The translations under genes were made by a program, and so were the position numbers. Below, piece by piece: positions 25,987-35,425 of a stretch of 64,000 nt of DNA; the first letter of the stretch is position 1; each line of letters opens with the position of its first letter. The stretch lies in NCBI RefSeq assembly GCF_000317025.1, contig NC_019689.1:2829501-2893500 (forward strand). Direction: 5' to 3'. The notes beneath the pieces are model-generated. The model did no database searches, was not told where the DNA came from, and worked only from the letters and a program-made list of their open reading frames with translations. The DNA is from Pleurocapsa sp. PCC 7327 (GTDB taxonomy: Bacteria > Cyanobacteriota > Cyanobacteriia > Cyanobacteriales > Microcystaceae).

Positions 25987-28602
25987 CTAAACGCTATCAA
26001 TACTAGGTATATCTTGCGAACGATAGACTTGCCCGCGTTGCAAAACCTGATATTGACGCAAAAGCTCATGTTTTTTCTGAAGATTGTACCGCTGACCGAC
26101 TAGGGTTGCCCTTAACATTTTTTGTTTTTCGAGTTCGTAGGCAAGTTCTTGTTCTAGCGTCAGCCGCTCGCGCTGACTAGCTCTATTAAGTCTCTCTTGT
26201 AATTCTCTAATCGTCTGCTCCTGCATGACCAATTCTTCTTCTTGGTCATTAACCAAAGACTGTAACTGTTCCCAGTTGTATTGAAAATCGAGCGCAATTT
26301 GCTCCAACTCATGGATAGAGGTATTTCCTAACTCTATAGAGGGAGTATAGCCATCGTCGAGCGAAAACTCGTTCGATGCTATCGACCAAGAGGGGGGCAG
26401 CCTATCCTCCCGAACTTCTGGATAGTTATTATTTGAGGCTGACTCCTGCTTGCTCTCTGGAGCAAAATAGTAGTAGCTATAGGGTTCGCGATCGGGAATA
26501 ACGCCATTGACGACGATTCCTAGAACGTTCTGACCCGATTGTTCTAAAATTTCTTTAGCAAAAATGGCACTGTCTCGCTCGACGACACCAGGCTTAACGA
26601 CTAATAACATTCCATCAGCCATGCGGCTCAGAATCGGAGCGTCGGCAGCCAGGTTTAGAGAAGGAGTGTCAATGATAACGAAATCGTATTTTCTAGTAAA
26701 TTCTCGCAGTAATAAAGTCATCCGTTGAGAATCTAAAATTGTTGCCGGACTGGGAGGAATTACGCCAGAACTGAGAATATCTAGATTGGGAATGACTGCT
26801 TGTTTGAGCGCCTTACTAAGAGTGATTTGCTCGACTAAAAGATTGCTCAACCCCACATTGGGATAAAGTTCCCAGATCCGATGTTGAATTGGATGGTGCA
26901 AGTTTGCATCTACCAACAAGACTTTGTGCCTCACCTGCGCCATAGCAGCCGCTAAATTAGCAGCTACAGTGGATTTTCCCTCTTTAGAAACCGAACTGGT
27001 TACGACAATAATTTTTTGTTGGCGATCGGAACTGAGAAACTTGAGATTGGACTGAAGCATCCGATAGGATTCGCTAATCGGCGAATCGGGAGTATTTTGA
27101 ACCACGAGCGTCGGAATGGGCAGTTCTGAGTTTTCATCCAAACGAGCAAATTTCTTTTGGCGATCGAGCGATGGAACGATCCCTAGCAGCGGATAGCCAA
27201 ACAATTGCTTGATTTCTTTGACTGTCTTGAGGGTTCGGTCTTTTCTTTCTAGCACTAAGACGGTAGTGGTAGATAGGAAAGCACCTAAGATCGTCCCTAA
27301 AGCCAAAACCTTAAGCGGCTGGCTCAATTGCGGCTTTTCAGGAACGATTGCCCCTTCAACAATTGAGACGTTAGTCGAATCTTTCTGAGCAGCTAGCTGA
27401 GCTTCTTGGATTTTTTGAAATAAGCTTGTATAAGTCGTTCGGGCAGTTTCCAGTTGTCTCTCTAGGACTCGCTGCTTTTGTTCCAATTTCGGGAGCAAAT
27501 TCGCTCTTTGTTGGTACGCAGCCCTAGAATTGTATTGAGAAAGCAATTGTTGCGCTAGGTCGAGGCGTTCCTTCTCGATTTGGATGTAATCTTCCATCAA
27601 GTTTTGAGTTTGGCGATCGCGGTTATTTTCGAGCAGTCCGTCGGGAATACGCGCCTCAGAACCTAGTGTTTTTCGGATTTGTCGTTGCAAGTTGTCTCTG
27701 ATTTCTGTTTGCTTTTCCTTCAAGGTCACGACTATAGGATGGGACTCTTGGTAACGACTTCTTTCATTGGCTAGGTCTTGTTCTACCTGTTCGAGGTCTT
27801 TGAAGATGGCTTGTATGGCAGGAGACTTGCTGAGAATTTGCGCGGCAATGGCTTGCTCGAAGCTTAGCCCCAGTTGCTTGCGCCATGCCTTGACTTGTGC
27901 TTCAACTCCCTCAAATCGCGCCTTAGTGGTAGCAATGTCGTTGTCTAAAATTTTTATTTTTTCGACGGCTGACTTAGATTCTTCCGCTAAATCTACGATT
28001 TTGTTTTGCAGTTTAAATTGACGCAGCGCGATTTCGGCTTGGCGCAGCGCGGCTTCTGCTTTGGGCAACTGGTTGGCAATAGATTTGCGCGCTGCTTGGG
28101 CTTCATCCCGTTTGTTGAGAATATCGATTTCTCTATAAAACTGGATCAGTTGGTTGACTACGGCAGCAGCTAGCTTGGGATCGGAACTCGTATAAACAAC
28201 CTTCAAGACATCCGTTCCGCCGATGATTTTAACCTCTAACTTCTTCTTGAAGTCTTTTGGCTTGAGAGGCTTACCCTCTTCATCTTTGAGATTGAGAGCA
28301 TCGATTGTCTTTTGCAGAAGCGGCGTGGAAGTTAGGATCTCTATTTGAGTATTTAAAGGATTTTGGGTGGAAACGAGCGGTTTGAGTTGTCCGATCTCGT
28401 TTCCCAATCCCATTAGCATCGTACTGCGATCTTCTTTGAATAACAGCTTTCCTTCAGCTTGATAAGAGGGTTTGAGCAGAGTTATCGAAAGGGCAGATAG
28501 ACCAATGGCTGCCAGAAAAACGCCGACCATTGGCACCCATCGTCGTTTCAGGGCGATTAGGTACTTACCAAAGTCTAAATCCAACAATTCTCTATCTTCC
28601 AT
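25987..28602 (-). CDS. Wzc-type polysaccharide co-polymerase / BY-kinase with C-terminal coiled coil
   Basis: 871 residues. Wzz chain-length domain at 10-100 with membrane segment WVPMVGVFLAAIGLSALSI, a long periplasmic coiled coil (about 160-410), second membrane segment near 431-451, then the bacterial tyrosine kinase domain: Walker A TSSVSKEGKSTVAAN (535-549), Walker A' LLVDANLHHP (562-571; the usual second Asp is Asn), Walker B FVIIDTPS (641-648). A short Tyr cluster lies at 708-712. Unlike typical Wzc/CpsD, another ~150 residues follow, with a strong coiled coil at about 760-855 (QEQTIRELQERLN, LTLEQELAYELEKQ). It controls export of exopolysaccharide or capsule. Followed downstream by two glycosyltransferase genes in the same direction of the cluster. 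Confidence 0.9.
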   Translation of the reverse strand: MEDRELLDLDFGKYLIALKRRWVPMVGVFLAAIGLSALSITLLKPSYQAEGKLLFKEDRSTMLMGLGNEIGQLKPLVSTQNPLNTQIEILTSTPLLQKTIDALNLKDEEGKPLKPKDFKKKLEVKIIGGTDVLKVVYTSSDPKLAAAVVNQLIQFYREIDILNKRDEAQAARKSIANQLPKAEAALRQAEIALRQFKLQNKIVDLAEESKSAVEKIKILDNDIATTKARFEGVEAQVKAWRKQLGLSFEQAIAAQILSKSPAIQAIFKDLEQVEQDLANERSRYQESHPIVVTLKEKQTEIRDNLQRQIRKTLGSEARIPDGLLENNRDRQTQNLMEDYIQIEKERLDLAQQLLSQYNSRAAYQQRANLLPKLEQKQRVLERQLETARTTYTSLFQKIQEAQLAAQKDSTNVSIVEGAIVPEKPQLSQPLKVLALGTILGAFLSTTTVLVLERKDRTLKTVKEIKQLFGYPLLGIVPSLDRQKKFARLDENSELPIPTLVVQNTPDSPISESYRMLQSNLKFLSSDRQQKIIVVTSSVSKEGKSTVAANLAAAMAQVRHKVLLVDANLHHPIQHRIWELYPNVGLSNLLVEQITLSKALKQAVIPNLDILSSGVIPPSPATILDSQRMTLLLREFTRKYDFVIIDTPSLNLAADAPILSRMADGMLLVVKPGVVERDSAIFAKEILEQSGQNVLGIVVNGVIPDREPYSYYYFAPESKQESASNNNYPEVREDRLPPSWSIASNEFSLDDGYTPSIELGNTSIHELEQIALDFQYNWEQLQSLVNDQEEELVMQEQTIRELQERLNRASQRERLTLEQELAYELEKQKMLRATLVGQRYNLQKKHELLRQYQVLQRGQVYRSQDIPSIDSV

Positions 28603-28659
28603 AAACTCTCGTGTAGTATTTTATTAATCTGATATATTTATTTTCTAGCAGCGGCATGT

Positions 28660-29763
28660 TTATTTACTGACATAGGCTTGTTGCAAGCGAGGTGTCGCGA
28701 TTAGACGATAAAGCTGCTCCAAACTGTGCCAGTAATTTTTGATATCAAACCTAGCCGCCATAGTTCTGGCGGTTTTTCCTAAAGCCAGTCGCAGCGGTTC
28801 GTCTTCGATCGCCAATTTCATGGCATTAGAAAGCTGCTGGATATTTCCCGGCGTTACTAGCAGACCATTCTCGCCACAGACAACTAGCTCGGCAATTCCT
28901 CCTACAGGCGTGGCTATAATCGGTAAACCCCAACCCATCGCTTCTAGGATTGCCATCGGTAAGGCTTCATGATATGAAGGTAAAACAAAAATATCCGCTT
29001 CGCTCATAAGCGCATTGCGTTGCTCTGGAGAAATCCAGCCCAACAAAACAACTCTCTCGGCAAGGCTGAACTTCTCGACTAACCTATATCCTCTCTCTAA
29101 GTCTCCATCGCCTGCCAAAATCAATTTGGCTTTTTGCTGCTGGAGATCCGGTAAATTGGCAAAGGCTTCGATTAAATCGAAAGCTCCTTTGCGCTGACCT
29201 ACTCGTCCCAAAAAGACAAGATTGACGGATGAGCGATTGACTCGTTCTGGAACTTGAGAGGGTAACTCGACGGGATTGGGAAGGACAAAAACGCGATCGC
29301 GCGGTAACTGAAGACTGCGAATATATAGTTCGCGATCGGTTTTAGATAAAGCAATTAATCCTTTACATTGACGAAATGCCAATCTGATTAATTGCTGAAT
29401 CCATTTAGGAAGAGTCGAGAAAAATGAATGGAATTCAGCTCCGTGGGCATGCATTAAGATCGGGTTCTTAAACCACGAGGCAACAAAAATAACAATCGTT
29501 TTTCGGAGGACGCTACCGCGTTCTGAAAAATGGACATGCAGTAAATCTATGTCTTTTTTTGATAGGAGCAATATTAAAGCGAGCAAAGCTTTGATAAAGA
29601 CTCGAACGCGATAAAAGGTTGACCCTTCATCATGAGTTGTAATATGCCGAATCTCAAATTCGGGAAGACTATAGTTTAAGATTAGTTTTTCGACAGAAGC
29701 AATGCCACCTTTTTGGTTGAGGTTAGACCCCATCATGACTACTTGATATTTTAATGAGTCCAT
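28660..29763 (-). CDS. Glycosyltransferase family 4-type enzyme
   Basis: 367 residues, GT-B fold. The C-terminal nucleotide-sugar domain has VFLGRVGQRKGAFDLIEAF (about 186-204), LILAGDGDLERGY, VVLLGWISPEQRNAL and the E-x7-E block of GT4 enzymes in HEALPMAILEAMGWGLPIIA. The N-terminal domain has GGIASVEKLILNY and LLHVHFSERGSVLRK. Adds a sugar to a lipid-linked or growing chain, probably for the exopolysaccharide handled by the adjacent Wzc-type kinase (57 bases downstream). Donor and acceptor are unknown. No membrane anchor is predicted beyond a hydrophobic helix near 55-70. Confidence 0.9.
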   Translation of the reverse strand: MDSLKYQVVMMGSNLNQKGGIASVEKLILNYSLPEFEIRHITTHDEGSTFYRVRVFIKALLALILLLSKKDIDLLHVHFSERGSVLRKTIVIFVASWFKNPILMHAHGAEFHSFFSTLPKWIQQLIRLAFRQCKGLIALSKTDRELYIRSLQLPRDRVFVLPNPVELPSQVPERVNRSSVNLVFLGRVGQRKGAFDLIEAFANLPDLQQQKAKLILAGDGDLERGYRLVEKFSLAERVVLLGWISPEQRNALMSEADIFVLPSYHEALPMAILEAMGWGLPIIATPVGGIAELVVCGENGLLVTPGNIQQLSNAMKLAIEDEPLRLALGKTARTMAARFDIKNYWHSLEQLYRLIATPRLQQAYVSK

Positions 29764-30277
29764 CTCGTCAAACGGCAGTTTTCATGTTTTGCAAATAATA
29801 TATCAGAACCTTAGAGTGGCAATAAATTTGTTGCGATTCCAGTCCTCGAAAAATGTTGTCGTATTCTGACAGTTTTGTTTTAGTTATGTTAGACAAAGTG
29901 TAAATTTTAAGAATATCATCGCTTTATAAATCTAACTCTAAAATCAGATCTCCTGAATTCACAGCATTTAAAATATAAACTAAAAATAATCGCAAATTAA
30001 TTAATGTTTTTATAAAATTGAAAATCAACAATATTCCTTTTATTGCTGAATTTTTAGGCAACAATTAAAAATATAAAACTCATAAAAATAGCTGCCATAG
30101 TCTTAATGGAATCAAGCTATGACAGAGCCTTAAAGCGATCGCGAGTGGCAAAGTAAATTCAGAATAAACCACCGACCGAGCCTGGCTGAGCCAGGAGCGC
30201 ACCGCACGCAGGGAAAAATACAGAGCTATTGAAGCGATAAGCGTAAAGATCTTCTTGCTGCGAGCCAATAAAATCTT
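29764..30277. other. AT-rich gap between glycosyltransferase genes
   Basis: About 510 bases, strongly AT-rich at 29880-30110. A palindrome CCTGGCTGAGCCAGG at 30181-30195 lies in the trailer of the second glycosyltransferase. A 62-codon minus-strand frame at 30080-30268 (Leu/Arg-rich) starts directly after that gene but has no ribosome binding site or recognisable feature; I do not annotate it as a gene. Confidence 0.45.
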
Positions 30278-31375
30278 TCAACGGTTTGACGCTAGCGCTT
30301 GGCGATAAATCTCAACCGTTTGAGCGGCGATGGTTGACCAATTCAAATCTTCCTGACAGCGAGCCAAGGCTGCTGCTTGCATTTGCGCTTGCAGTTGGCG
30401 ATCGCTCAATAGGCGAACGATCGCGTCGGCTAGAGCGGGAACGTCGCGAGGCGGTACGAGCAGTCCGTCTCGTTCGTGTCGAACTACCTCGCCGATTCCT
30501 CCCACATCAGAGGCAATAATTGGCGTTCCCATACCGTAAGCTAGAGCAGCAACCCCGCTTTGAGAGGCTTCAACGTAGGGTAAAACAACAACGGTGCTGC
30601 TTTGAAACAAAGCTATGACCTCTTCAATGGGAATGAAATCATTGATAATTTGATAGTGTCGCTCGTCCCAGCCGTTGGGAAAATATTGTCTGAGATTTTC
30701 GCCCCGTCCCGCGATAATCAACTTAACTTCGGGAATTTTATCGACGATTAGAGGCATTGCCTTGAGTAGATAAGATAAACCTTTGTAAGGCCAAATCCTT
30801 CCGAAAAACAGTAGCGTATATGGCTCGCGGGGGAAGTGTATCTTACCGACACGTCGCTGATAAAGGCTACCTAGTTCTCCATGGGGCAACACGTTAATTC
30901 GCCGCTTGGACTTGGGAAATCGTTCGCTTAAGGCTTTCTTAAGAGAATCGGCATGAACGATAAACTGTTGGGAGCGATTAATAACGATTTGGCGAGTATA
31001 ATCCGAACCCGGTACGCGATCGCGATCGCCAGGGTGTCGCACGACATCATGAATAGTCGTCACCAATGGCGGCACTCGATGGTACAAAAGCGTTAGATCG
31101 AACCAGGGATCGTTCGTTTCCTGTAGATGCAAAACATCGGGCTGTACTTGGCGAACGATCCGCATCATCTCCCTCATTGCCAAAACATTACGCGGATCGC
31201 GGATGCGAGGTTTTTTAAAGCTACGAAAGGCGATCCTCGAATCGAGAACGTTTTTACAGCTTGCTGAGATTTTCTCCGGGTGAATTAGGGTTAGATCGAC
31301 ATACTGGCACAACCCATTGGCTAATTCAACCGTGTAATCCTCAAAACAAAAATGCAGCAGAGCAACTTTCAGCAT
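30278..31375 (-). CDS. Glycosyltransferase family 4-type enzyme
   Basis: 365 residues, GT-B. N-terminal acceptor domain MLKVALLHFCFEDYTVELAN, VLHLQETNDPWFDLTLLYH, PLVTTIHDVVRHPGDRDRV. C-terminal donor domain with LLFFGRIWPYKGLSYLLKAM, LIIAGRGENLRQYF, and VVVLPYVEASQSGVAALAYG then TPIIASDVGGIGEVVRHERDG. The usual E-x7-E second Glu block is altered (EASQSGVAALAYG), as in some GT4 subfamilies. Probably part of the same extracellular polysaccharide locus as the GT4 and Wzc-type genes, though separated by 514 AT-rich bases. Confidence 0.9.
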   Translation of the reverse strand: MLKVALLHFCFEDYTVELANGLCQYVDLTLIHPEKISASCKNVLDSRIAFRSFKKPRIRDPRNVLAMREMMRIVRQVQPDVLHLQETNDPWFDLTLLYHRVPPLVTTIHDVVRHPGDRDRVPGSDYTRQIVINRSQQFIVHADSLKKALSERFPKSKRRINVLPHGELGSLYQRRVGKIHFPREPYTLLFFGRIWPYKGLSYLLKAMPLIVDKIPEVKLIIAGRGENLRQYFPNGWDERHYQIINDFIPIEEVIALFQSSTVVVLPYVEASQSGVAALAYGMGTPIIASDVGGIGEVVRHERDGLLVPPRDVPALADAIVRLLSDRQLQAQMQAAALARCQEDLNWSTIAAQTVEIYRQALASNR

Positions 31376-31724
31376 TGGTATCGCCGGACGGGTTTTGTTT
31401 TTAGTTTTTCAAATCTTACGTCAATTCGTCAGTTATTATTACCTATCGAGGTTTCGCGGTTGTCAAAAAGTTCTGTCTTTCGCTAGAAGCCAATGATACG
31501 AGCGCCAGTCTATGTTGGTTAATAGTTATTCTTATTTTTAGTTAATTTTTTATCATAACCGAATCCAGATTGCGATTTCTATAAGGAGCAAGTCAACATA
31601 GCTCGATAGTTTTTCAAGTGATTTTGGAACCCGACATCGAGTAAGCTTGTCATTCATTTACGGCGAGCGCAGATTGCTTGCCTTGTTATTCAAAAACTTT
31701 CAATAAATTGATACAGGAGAAACC
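31376..31724. other. Divergent promoter region
   Basis: A 349-base gap between the minus-strand GT4 and the plus-strand SLH gene, with AT-rich stretches at about 31520-31570. A GGAGAAACC ribosome binding site lies just before the SLH start. No repeat or RNA gene is seen. Confidence 0.4.
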
Positions 31725-32939
31725 ATGAAATTGACGCTTCCAATTCGTTTAGCAACTTTAGCAACCCTCGCATTAACAAGTATCTTTCCTTTGGATTCCG
31801 CTAAATCGGCAGTCTCCTTCGACGAACGAGTTATGGACCAAAGTCAAGTGATTGCCGTTGCCAGACCCTATGGCAACAATAAATACGACTTGCTCGTGAT
31901 CGAGCAAATTCCAGGCAAAAAACAGTGCTGGAGCGAAAGCGGTGCCAATCCAGTCGTAGTAGAACCCCTATTGTTAAAATTTGACTTTACCGGGCATTGT
32001 CGGCGCGCTACCGATAGTAACGGCTATTCCATTCGGATTGACGGTCGAGACTACGGCTTGAATTATCTCTTGAGCGTCGTTCCTCGCAATAGCGAACTTT
32101 TCTTAGTCGGAACGCCTAGAACGGGCGGATCAGAAATTGTCGTCGCTAGAACGAGGGGTCTGAGTCAGGGATTTCTTAAGTTCGTTCTCGAACCGGGCTG
32201 GCAATTTTCAAAAAGAGCCTTTGATGGCAAAGAACTCGGTCACTTCTATTTCAGCGGCAATGGAGAAGCAATTGTAGCGGCTGGCGGTTCTTTACCTCCC
32301 AATCATACTCCCGCCCCAGCGATCGCTTTCACAGACATCGGCAACGACATCTACAAAGCTGAGATCGAACAAGCAGTAGCCAAAGGATTTATCGCTGGTT
32401 TTAAGGAAGATAGTACTTTCCGTCCCGAAGTTGCCCTTACCAGAGAGCAATTGGTTTCGATGATTGTCGATGCTCTCAAAACCGTACCCGAAACCAAGGT
32501 GAGCGTTGCCGACCGAATTTCTGAGAACCCTTATACTGATGTAGATGGTTCGCGCTGGAGTGCTGCCAAGATTCAATGGGCAAAGAAAAATCAGATCGTT
32601 AGCGGCTATCCCGACGGGACGTTTAAACCGACTAAAGAAGTGACTAGAGCCGAGTTAGTAGCCGTGTTGCAGAAGGCAGCAAAATATGCCCAAACTCAGC
32701 GCGGTTCGTCAGCACAATTGCCAGCTAAGGAGACGCCAAAAACTTTCTCCGATACAGCCGGACACTGGGCTGAAACCTTGGTCAGCCAAATGTCAGCTTA
32801 TTGCCAAGTTGCTTCTCCAGTTAACGAAAAGGGCACTGCCTTTGCTCCTAACGCTCCCGCCTTTCGTAACTACGCAGCAGCAGCCACTTTGCGAATGCTT
32901 AACTGTGTCAATTCAAATCCCCAGCAACCGACCAACTGA
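31725..32939 (+). CDS. Secreted DUF3747 / S-layer-homology domain protein
   Basis: 404 residues with a Sec signal peptide (about 1-28: MKLTLPIRLATLATLALTS). DUF3747 spans about 33-185 (MDQSQVIAVARPYGNNKYDL, IEQIPGKKQCWSE, LKFDFTGHCRRATDSNGYSI, FLVGTPRTGGSEIVVART). SLH motifs follow: FTDIGNDIYKAEIEQAVAKG (about 203), then YTDVDGSRWSAAKIQWAKKN (about 270) with GYPDGTFKPTKEVTRAELV, and a third, FSDTAGHWAETLVSQMSAY. This is a cell-envelope protein common in cyanobacteria; SLH modules bind cell-wall pyruvylated polymers. It is next to the polysaccharide genes. Confidence 0.92.
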   Translation: MKLTLPIRLATLATLALTSIFPLDSAKSAVSFDERVMDQSQVIAVARPYGNNKYDLLVIEQIPGKKQCWSESGANPVVVEPLLLKFDFTGHCRRATDSNGYSIRIDGRDYGLNYLLSVVPRNSELFLVGTPRTGGSEIVVARTRGLSQGFLKFVLEPGWQFSKRAFDGKELGHFYFSGNGEAIVAAGGSLPPNHTPAPAIAFTDIGNDIYKAEIEQAVAKGFIAGFKEDSTFRPEVALTREQLVSMIVDALKTVPETKVSVADRISENPYTDVDGSRWSAAKIQWAKKNQIVSGYPDGTFKPTKEVTRAELVAVLQKAAKYAQTQRGSSAQLPAKETPKTFSDTAGHWAETLVSQMSAYCQVASPVNEKGTAFAPNAPAFRNYAAAATLRMLNCVNSNPQQPTN

Positions 32940-33135
32940 ATGAAAACGGTGTAGGCAAACGGAATTAATAGGCTACTAGACCGCGCCTTTAATGTGAAGA
33001 ATTGATAAAGATCGCGCGAATTGTTTGTTACCCAGATGACAACTTTCCTGTGCCTATTGTTATCTTATGCTAAGGTGATTTATCACTCTGTTAGTTCTGA
33101 TTGTCTCGCGATCGACGTTGTTTATGGAGCAAACT

Positions 33136-33531
33136 ATGGTTCAGTCCAAAGAAGTTTCTCTGCTCACCTCCGTAACGCAAACGGGAGTAGCAGCGACCGA
33201 AATCCGTCCCTGGGGATCTTTTACGACCCTCGAAGAAGGAATTGGCTATAAGATTAAACGTATTGAAGTCAATCCGGGACATCGCTTAAGCTTACAGATG
33301 CATCATCACCGTAGCGAACACTGGATCGTTGTCTCCGGTACGGCTAGGGTAATTTGTGGAGATAAAGAAGAAATTTTAGGCGCCAATCAATCTACCTACG
33401 TCCCTCAATGTACTCCACACCGTCTGGAGAATCCAGGCGTAATTAAGCTAATTCTCATCGAAGTTCAAAACGGAGAATACTTGGGAGAAGACGACATCAT
33501 TCGCTTCCAAGATGACTATGCTCGCAAGTAG
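33136..33531 (+). CDS. Cupin, mannose-6-phosphate isomerase type II-like
   Basis: 131 residues from the ATG at 33136. A GGAG at 33126-33129 spaced 6 bases ahead selects this start over the ATG at 33124 and the TTG at 33118. The cupin barrel matches the C-terminal isomerase domain of bifunctional ManC/AlgA: RPWGSFTTLEEGIGYKIKRI, VNPGHRLSLQMHHHRSEHW (metal-binding His/His/Glu), VVSGTARVICGDKEE, YVPQCTPHRLENPG and EVQNGEYLGEDDIIRF. A stand-alone short form is common in cyanobacteria and may isomerise mannose-6-phosphate or fructose-6-phosphate for GDP-mannose supply. Located near polysaccharide genes. Confidence 0.9.
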   Translation: MVQSKEVSLLTSVTQTGVAATEIRPWGSFTTLEEGIGYKIKRIEVNPGHRLSLQMHHHRSEHWIVVSGTARVICGDKEEILGANQSTYVPQCTPHRLENPGVIKLILIEVQNGEYLGEDDIIRFQDDYARK

Positions 33532-33659
33532 AGAGATAGAGAAGCAAGGGAAGATAGGAGGAAACTAACCACTGTACGGGCGGGTTTTTGACAGTAACTG
33601 TAGGTAAGTCTCTAGCGTTTTTCGATAAACTCGTCCCTACTAACAGGTTGTCTAAAAAG

Positions 33660-33735
33660 TATAGAATGTCGAAGATACTCCGCCAATTGAGCGGCGGAGG
33701 TGGCTTCGACTCTGTCATGTTGAGCGTAGCGATAG
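33660..33735. repeat. Palindromic and REP-like text
   Basis: Contains CTCCGCCAATTGAGCGGCGGAG, an imperfect inverted repeat, and GTCATGTTGAGCGTAGCG, similar to repetitive extragenic motifs found in many bacteria. It lies in the gap between the cupin and IscA genes. Confidence 0.5.
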
Positions 33736-33753
33736 TCATCCAAAATTAAATAG

Positions 33754-33793
33754 AATAACTGGTAACTGGTAACTGATAACTAATCACCGATAA
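33754..33793. repeat. Heptamer repeats (AACTGGT/AACTGAT)
   Basis: Tandem AATAACTGGTAACTGGTAACTGATAACTAATC immediately upstream of the IscA-like start. Same unit as near dnaJ (22751-22928) and between fusA and tuf. Confidence 0.75.
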
Positions 33794-34123
33794 ATGATCC
33801 ATCTCACTCAAGCTGCTGCCAATGAAATCAGGCGCTTGCAAGCAAGTCGTCAAAAAATTGGCAGCTACTTTCGTCTAGGCGTGCAAACGGGCGGATGTTC
33901 CGGCTTATACTATATACTAGACTTCTGCGACACGCCCCATAGCGGCGATCGCACCTACGAAAGTCAAAGCATCTCTATCCTAGTCGATGAGAAAAGCGAT
34001 TCCTACCTCAAAGATCTCAAGCTAGACTTCGCCGAAGACTTGATGGGAGGTAGCTTTCGCTTTCAAAATCCCAATGCAGCTTCGACTTGCGGTTGTGCTT
34101 TGTCCTTCTCTTGCGCTGTCTAG
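33794..34123 (+). CDS. IscA/HesB-family iron-sulfur assembly protein
   Basis: 109 residues with the three conserved cysteines: Cys35 (TGGCSGLYY) and Cys99/Cys101 (STCGCALSF). The A-type carrier fold (HESB block EDLMGGSFRFQNPNA) indicates a role in delivering [2Fe-2S] or [4Fe-4S] clusters or iron. The N-terminus MIHLTQAAANEIRRLQAS is the family helix. Encoded directly upstream of the str operon, with a promoter-like gap of 125 bases. Confidence 0.92.
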   Translation: MIHLTQAAANEIRRLQASRQKIGSYFRLGVQTGGCSGLYYILDFCDTPHSGDRTYESQSISILVDEKSDSYLKDLKLDFAEDLMGGSFRFQNPNAASTCGCALSFSCAV

Positions 34124-34156
34124 GAAGCCGCGTAATGCATATTTTAATAAAAATGG

Positions 34157-34186
34157 TTGACACAACTGCTCTAATGTCGGTAGGAT
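34157..34186 (+). promoter_or_regulatory. Candidate promoter of the rpsL operon
   Basis: TTGACA (34157-34162) and TAGGAT (34181-34186) with an 18-base spacer, 62 bases upstream of the rpsL ATG. It is the best consensus-like match in this gap and would drive rpsL-rpsG-fusA-tuf. Confidence 0.5.
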
Positions 34187-34248
34187 GGAAATTTGTCAAC
34201 CATTTTCATTTTGACTGGGAGTTTGTTCTAACTTTTATCGAGTAACTC

Positions 34249-34626
34249 ATGCCCACTATTCAGCAGCTTATTCGCAGCGAACGAGCTAAATTTAACAAAA
34301 AAACCAAATCTCCGGCGCTCAAGCAATGCCCGCAGCGTCGAGGCGTTTGTACCAGAGTATTCACGACCACGCCGAAAAAACCCAACTCCGCTTTGAGAAA
34401 AGTAGCAAGGGTTCGCTTGACTTCAGGGTTTGAAGTAACAGCATATATTCCCGGCATCGGTCATAATTTACAAGAACATTCCGTAGTTCTCATTCGCGGC
34501 GGTCGCGTTAAAGACTTGCCCGGTGTCAGATATCATATCATTCGCGGAACTTTGGATGCGACAGGGGTTAAAGATCGCAAGCAAGGTCGTTCAAAATACG
34601 GAACTAAGCGTCCAAAATCTGCTTAG
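34249..34626 (+). CDS. rpsL: 30S ribosomal protein S12
   Basis: 125 residues, full length. Contributes to the decoding centre. Conserved blocks: [34 protein letters not shown] (streptomycin-resistance-region Lys43 in TTPKKPNS), [19 protein letters not shown] and [20 protein letters not shown]. The wild-type Lys-Lys-Pro-Asn sequence is kept. First gene of the str operon. Confidence 0.98.
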   Translation: MPTIQQLIRSERAKFNKKTKSPALKQCPQRRGVCTRVFTTTPKKPNSALRKVARVRLTSGFEVTAYIPGIGHNLQEHSVVLIRGGRVKDLPGVRYHIIRGTLDATGVKDRKQGRSKYGTKRPKSA

Positions 34627-34653
34627 TTAATTTCTTCTAATCCTAGTCGAGTC

Positions 34654-34718
34654 GTCTAATTTTTAATTAGACAATATAATTAGCTCAGCCTTAAGCAATC
34701 TTGTTTTAAGACAAGATT
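34654..34718 (+). promoter_or_regulatory. Two hairpins in the rpsL-rpsG gap
   Basis: GTCTAATT/AATTAGAC (34654-34661 and 34665-34672) and AATCTTGT/ACAAGATT (34697-34704 and 34711-34718). Perfect 8-bp stems in the 175-base spacer. No T tract follows the second, so they are more likely mRNA processing or stability elements than terminators. The S7 binding site that autoregulates the E. coli operon lies in the equivalent gap, but I cannot show homology. Confidence 0.45.
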
Positions 34719-34801
34719 AATGCTTGGAGGCAAAATTAGTTTGTTTACCTCAAAAACTAGCTTCCTAATATTTCTAAACAATACGAGGATAAAGAGTAGC
34801 A

Positions 34802-35272
34802 ATGTCTCGTCGATCTAGTCACAAAAGACGCACCATCCCCCCCGATCCCGTATACAATAGCCGTCTTGTTAATATGACAATTCGGCGCGTCATGAAAAGC
34901 GGTAAAAAATCGCTGGCTTCTAGCATCGTATACGATGCCCTAAAAACAATAGGAGAACGAACGAGTAGCGATCCCATAGAATTATTTGAGAAAGCGATTA
35001 AAAATCTAACTCCGCTAGTGGAAGTCAAGGCGCGTCGCGTTGGAGGTGCAACCTATCAAGTCCCAATGGAAGTGCGTCCGGAACGGGGAACAACCCTAGC
35101 CTTGCGCTGGCTGATTAATTATTCTCGCAACAGAGGCGGTAAGACGATGGCAAGCAAACTTGCCAATGAAATTATGGATGCCGCCAACGAAACCGGGGGA
35201 GCTATTAAAAAACGAGAAGAAACTCATCGGATGGCTGAGGCAAATAAAGCATTTGCTCATTACAGATACTAA
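34802..35272 (+). CDS. rpsG: 30S ribosomal protein S7
   Basis: 156 residues. Nucleates assembly of the 30S head on 16S rRNA. Blocks: [97 protein letters not shown]. Full length, second gene of the str operon, preceded by an AGGAT ribosome binding site. Confidence 0.98.
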   Translation: MSRRSSHKRRTIPPDPVYNSRLVNMTIRRVMKSGKKSLASSIVYDALKTIGERTSSDPIELFEKAIKNLTPLVEVKARRVGGATYQVPMEVRPERGTTLALRWLINYSRNRGGKTMASKLANEIMDAANETGGAIKKREETHRMAEANKAFAHYRY

Positions 35273-35425
35273 AATCTGCCTAATCTAGTTCTAAAAATAG
35301 GAGGTACGGTCACCTCCTCTACGACGTTGAATAATTTCAACAAAGAAAAGTATAGAATTGTAAAGGGTGTAAACAAATCCTAACGATACGATTAATATTT
35401 GCTGGGCAAGACAAAGGAGGTAGCT

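Noticed and set aside
30181-30195. Terminator at CCTGGCTGAGCCAGG
   Set aside because: Palindrome has almost no loop and no T tract on either side; weak as a terminator.
30080-30268. 62-codon minus-strand frame after the second GT4
   Set aside because: No ribosome binding site, odd Leu/Arg composition, includes a palindrome and AT-rich trailer; no family resemblance.
35399-35425. TTG start for fusA giving extra residues
   Set aside because: The GTG at 35426 sits behind AAAGGAGG and begins at the conserved N-terminus of EF-G.
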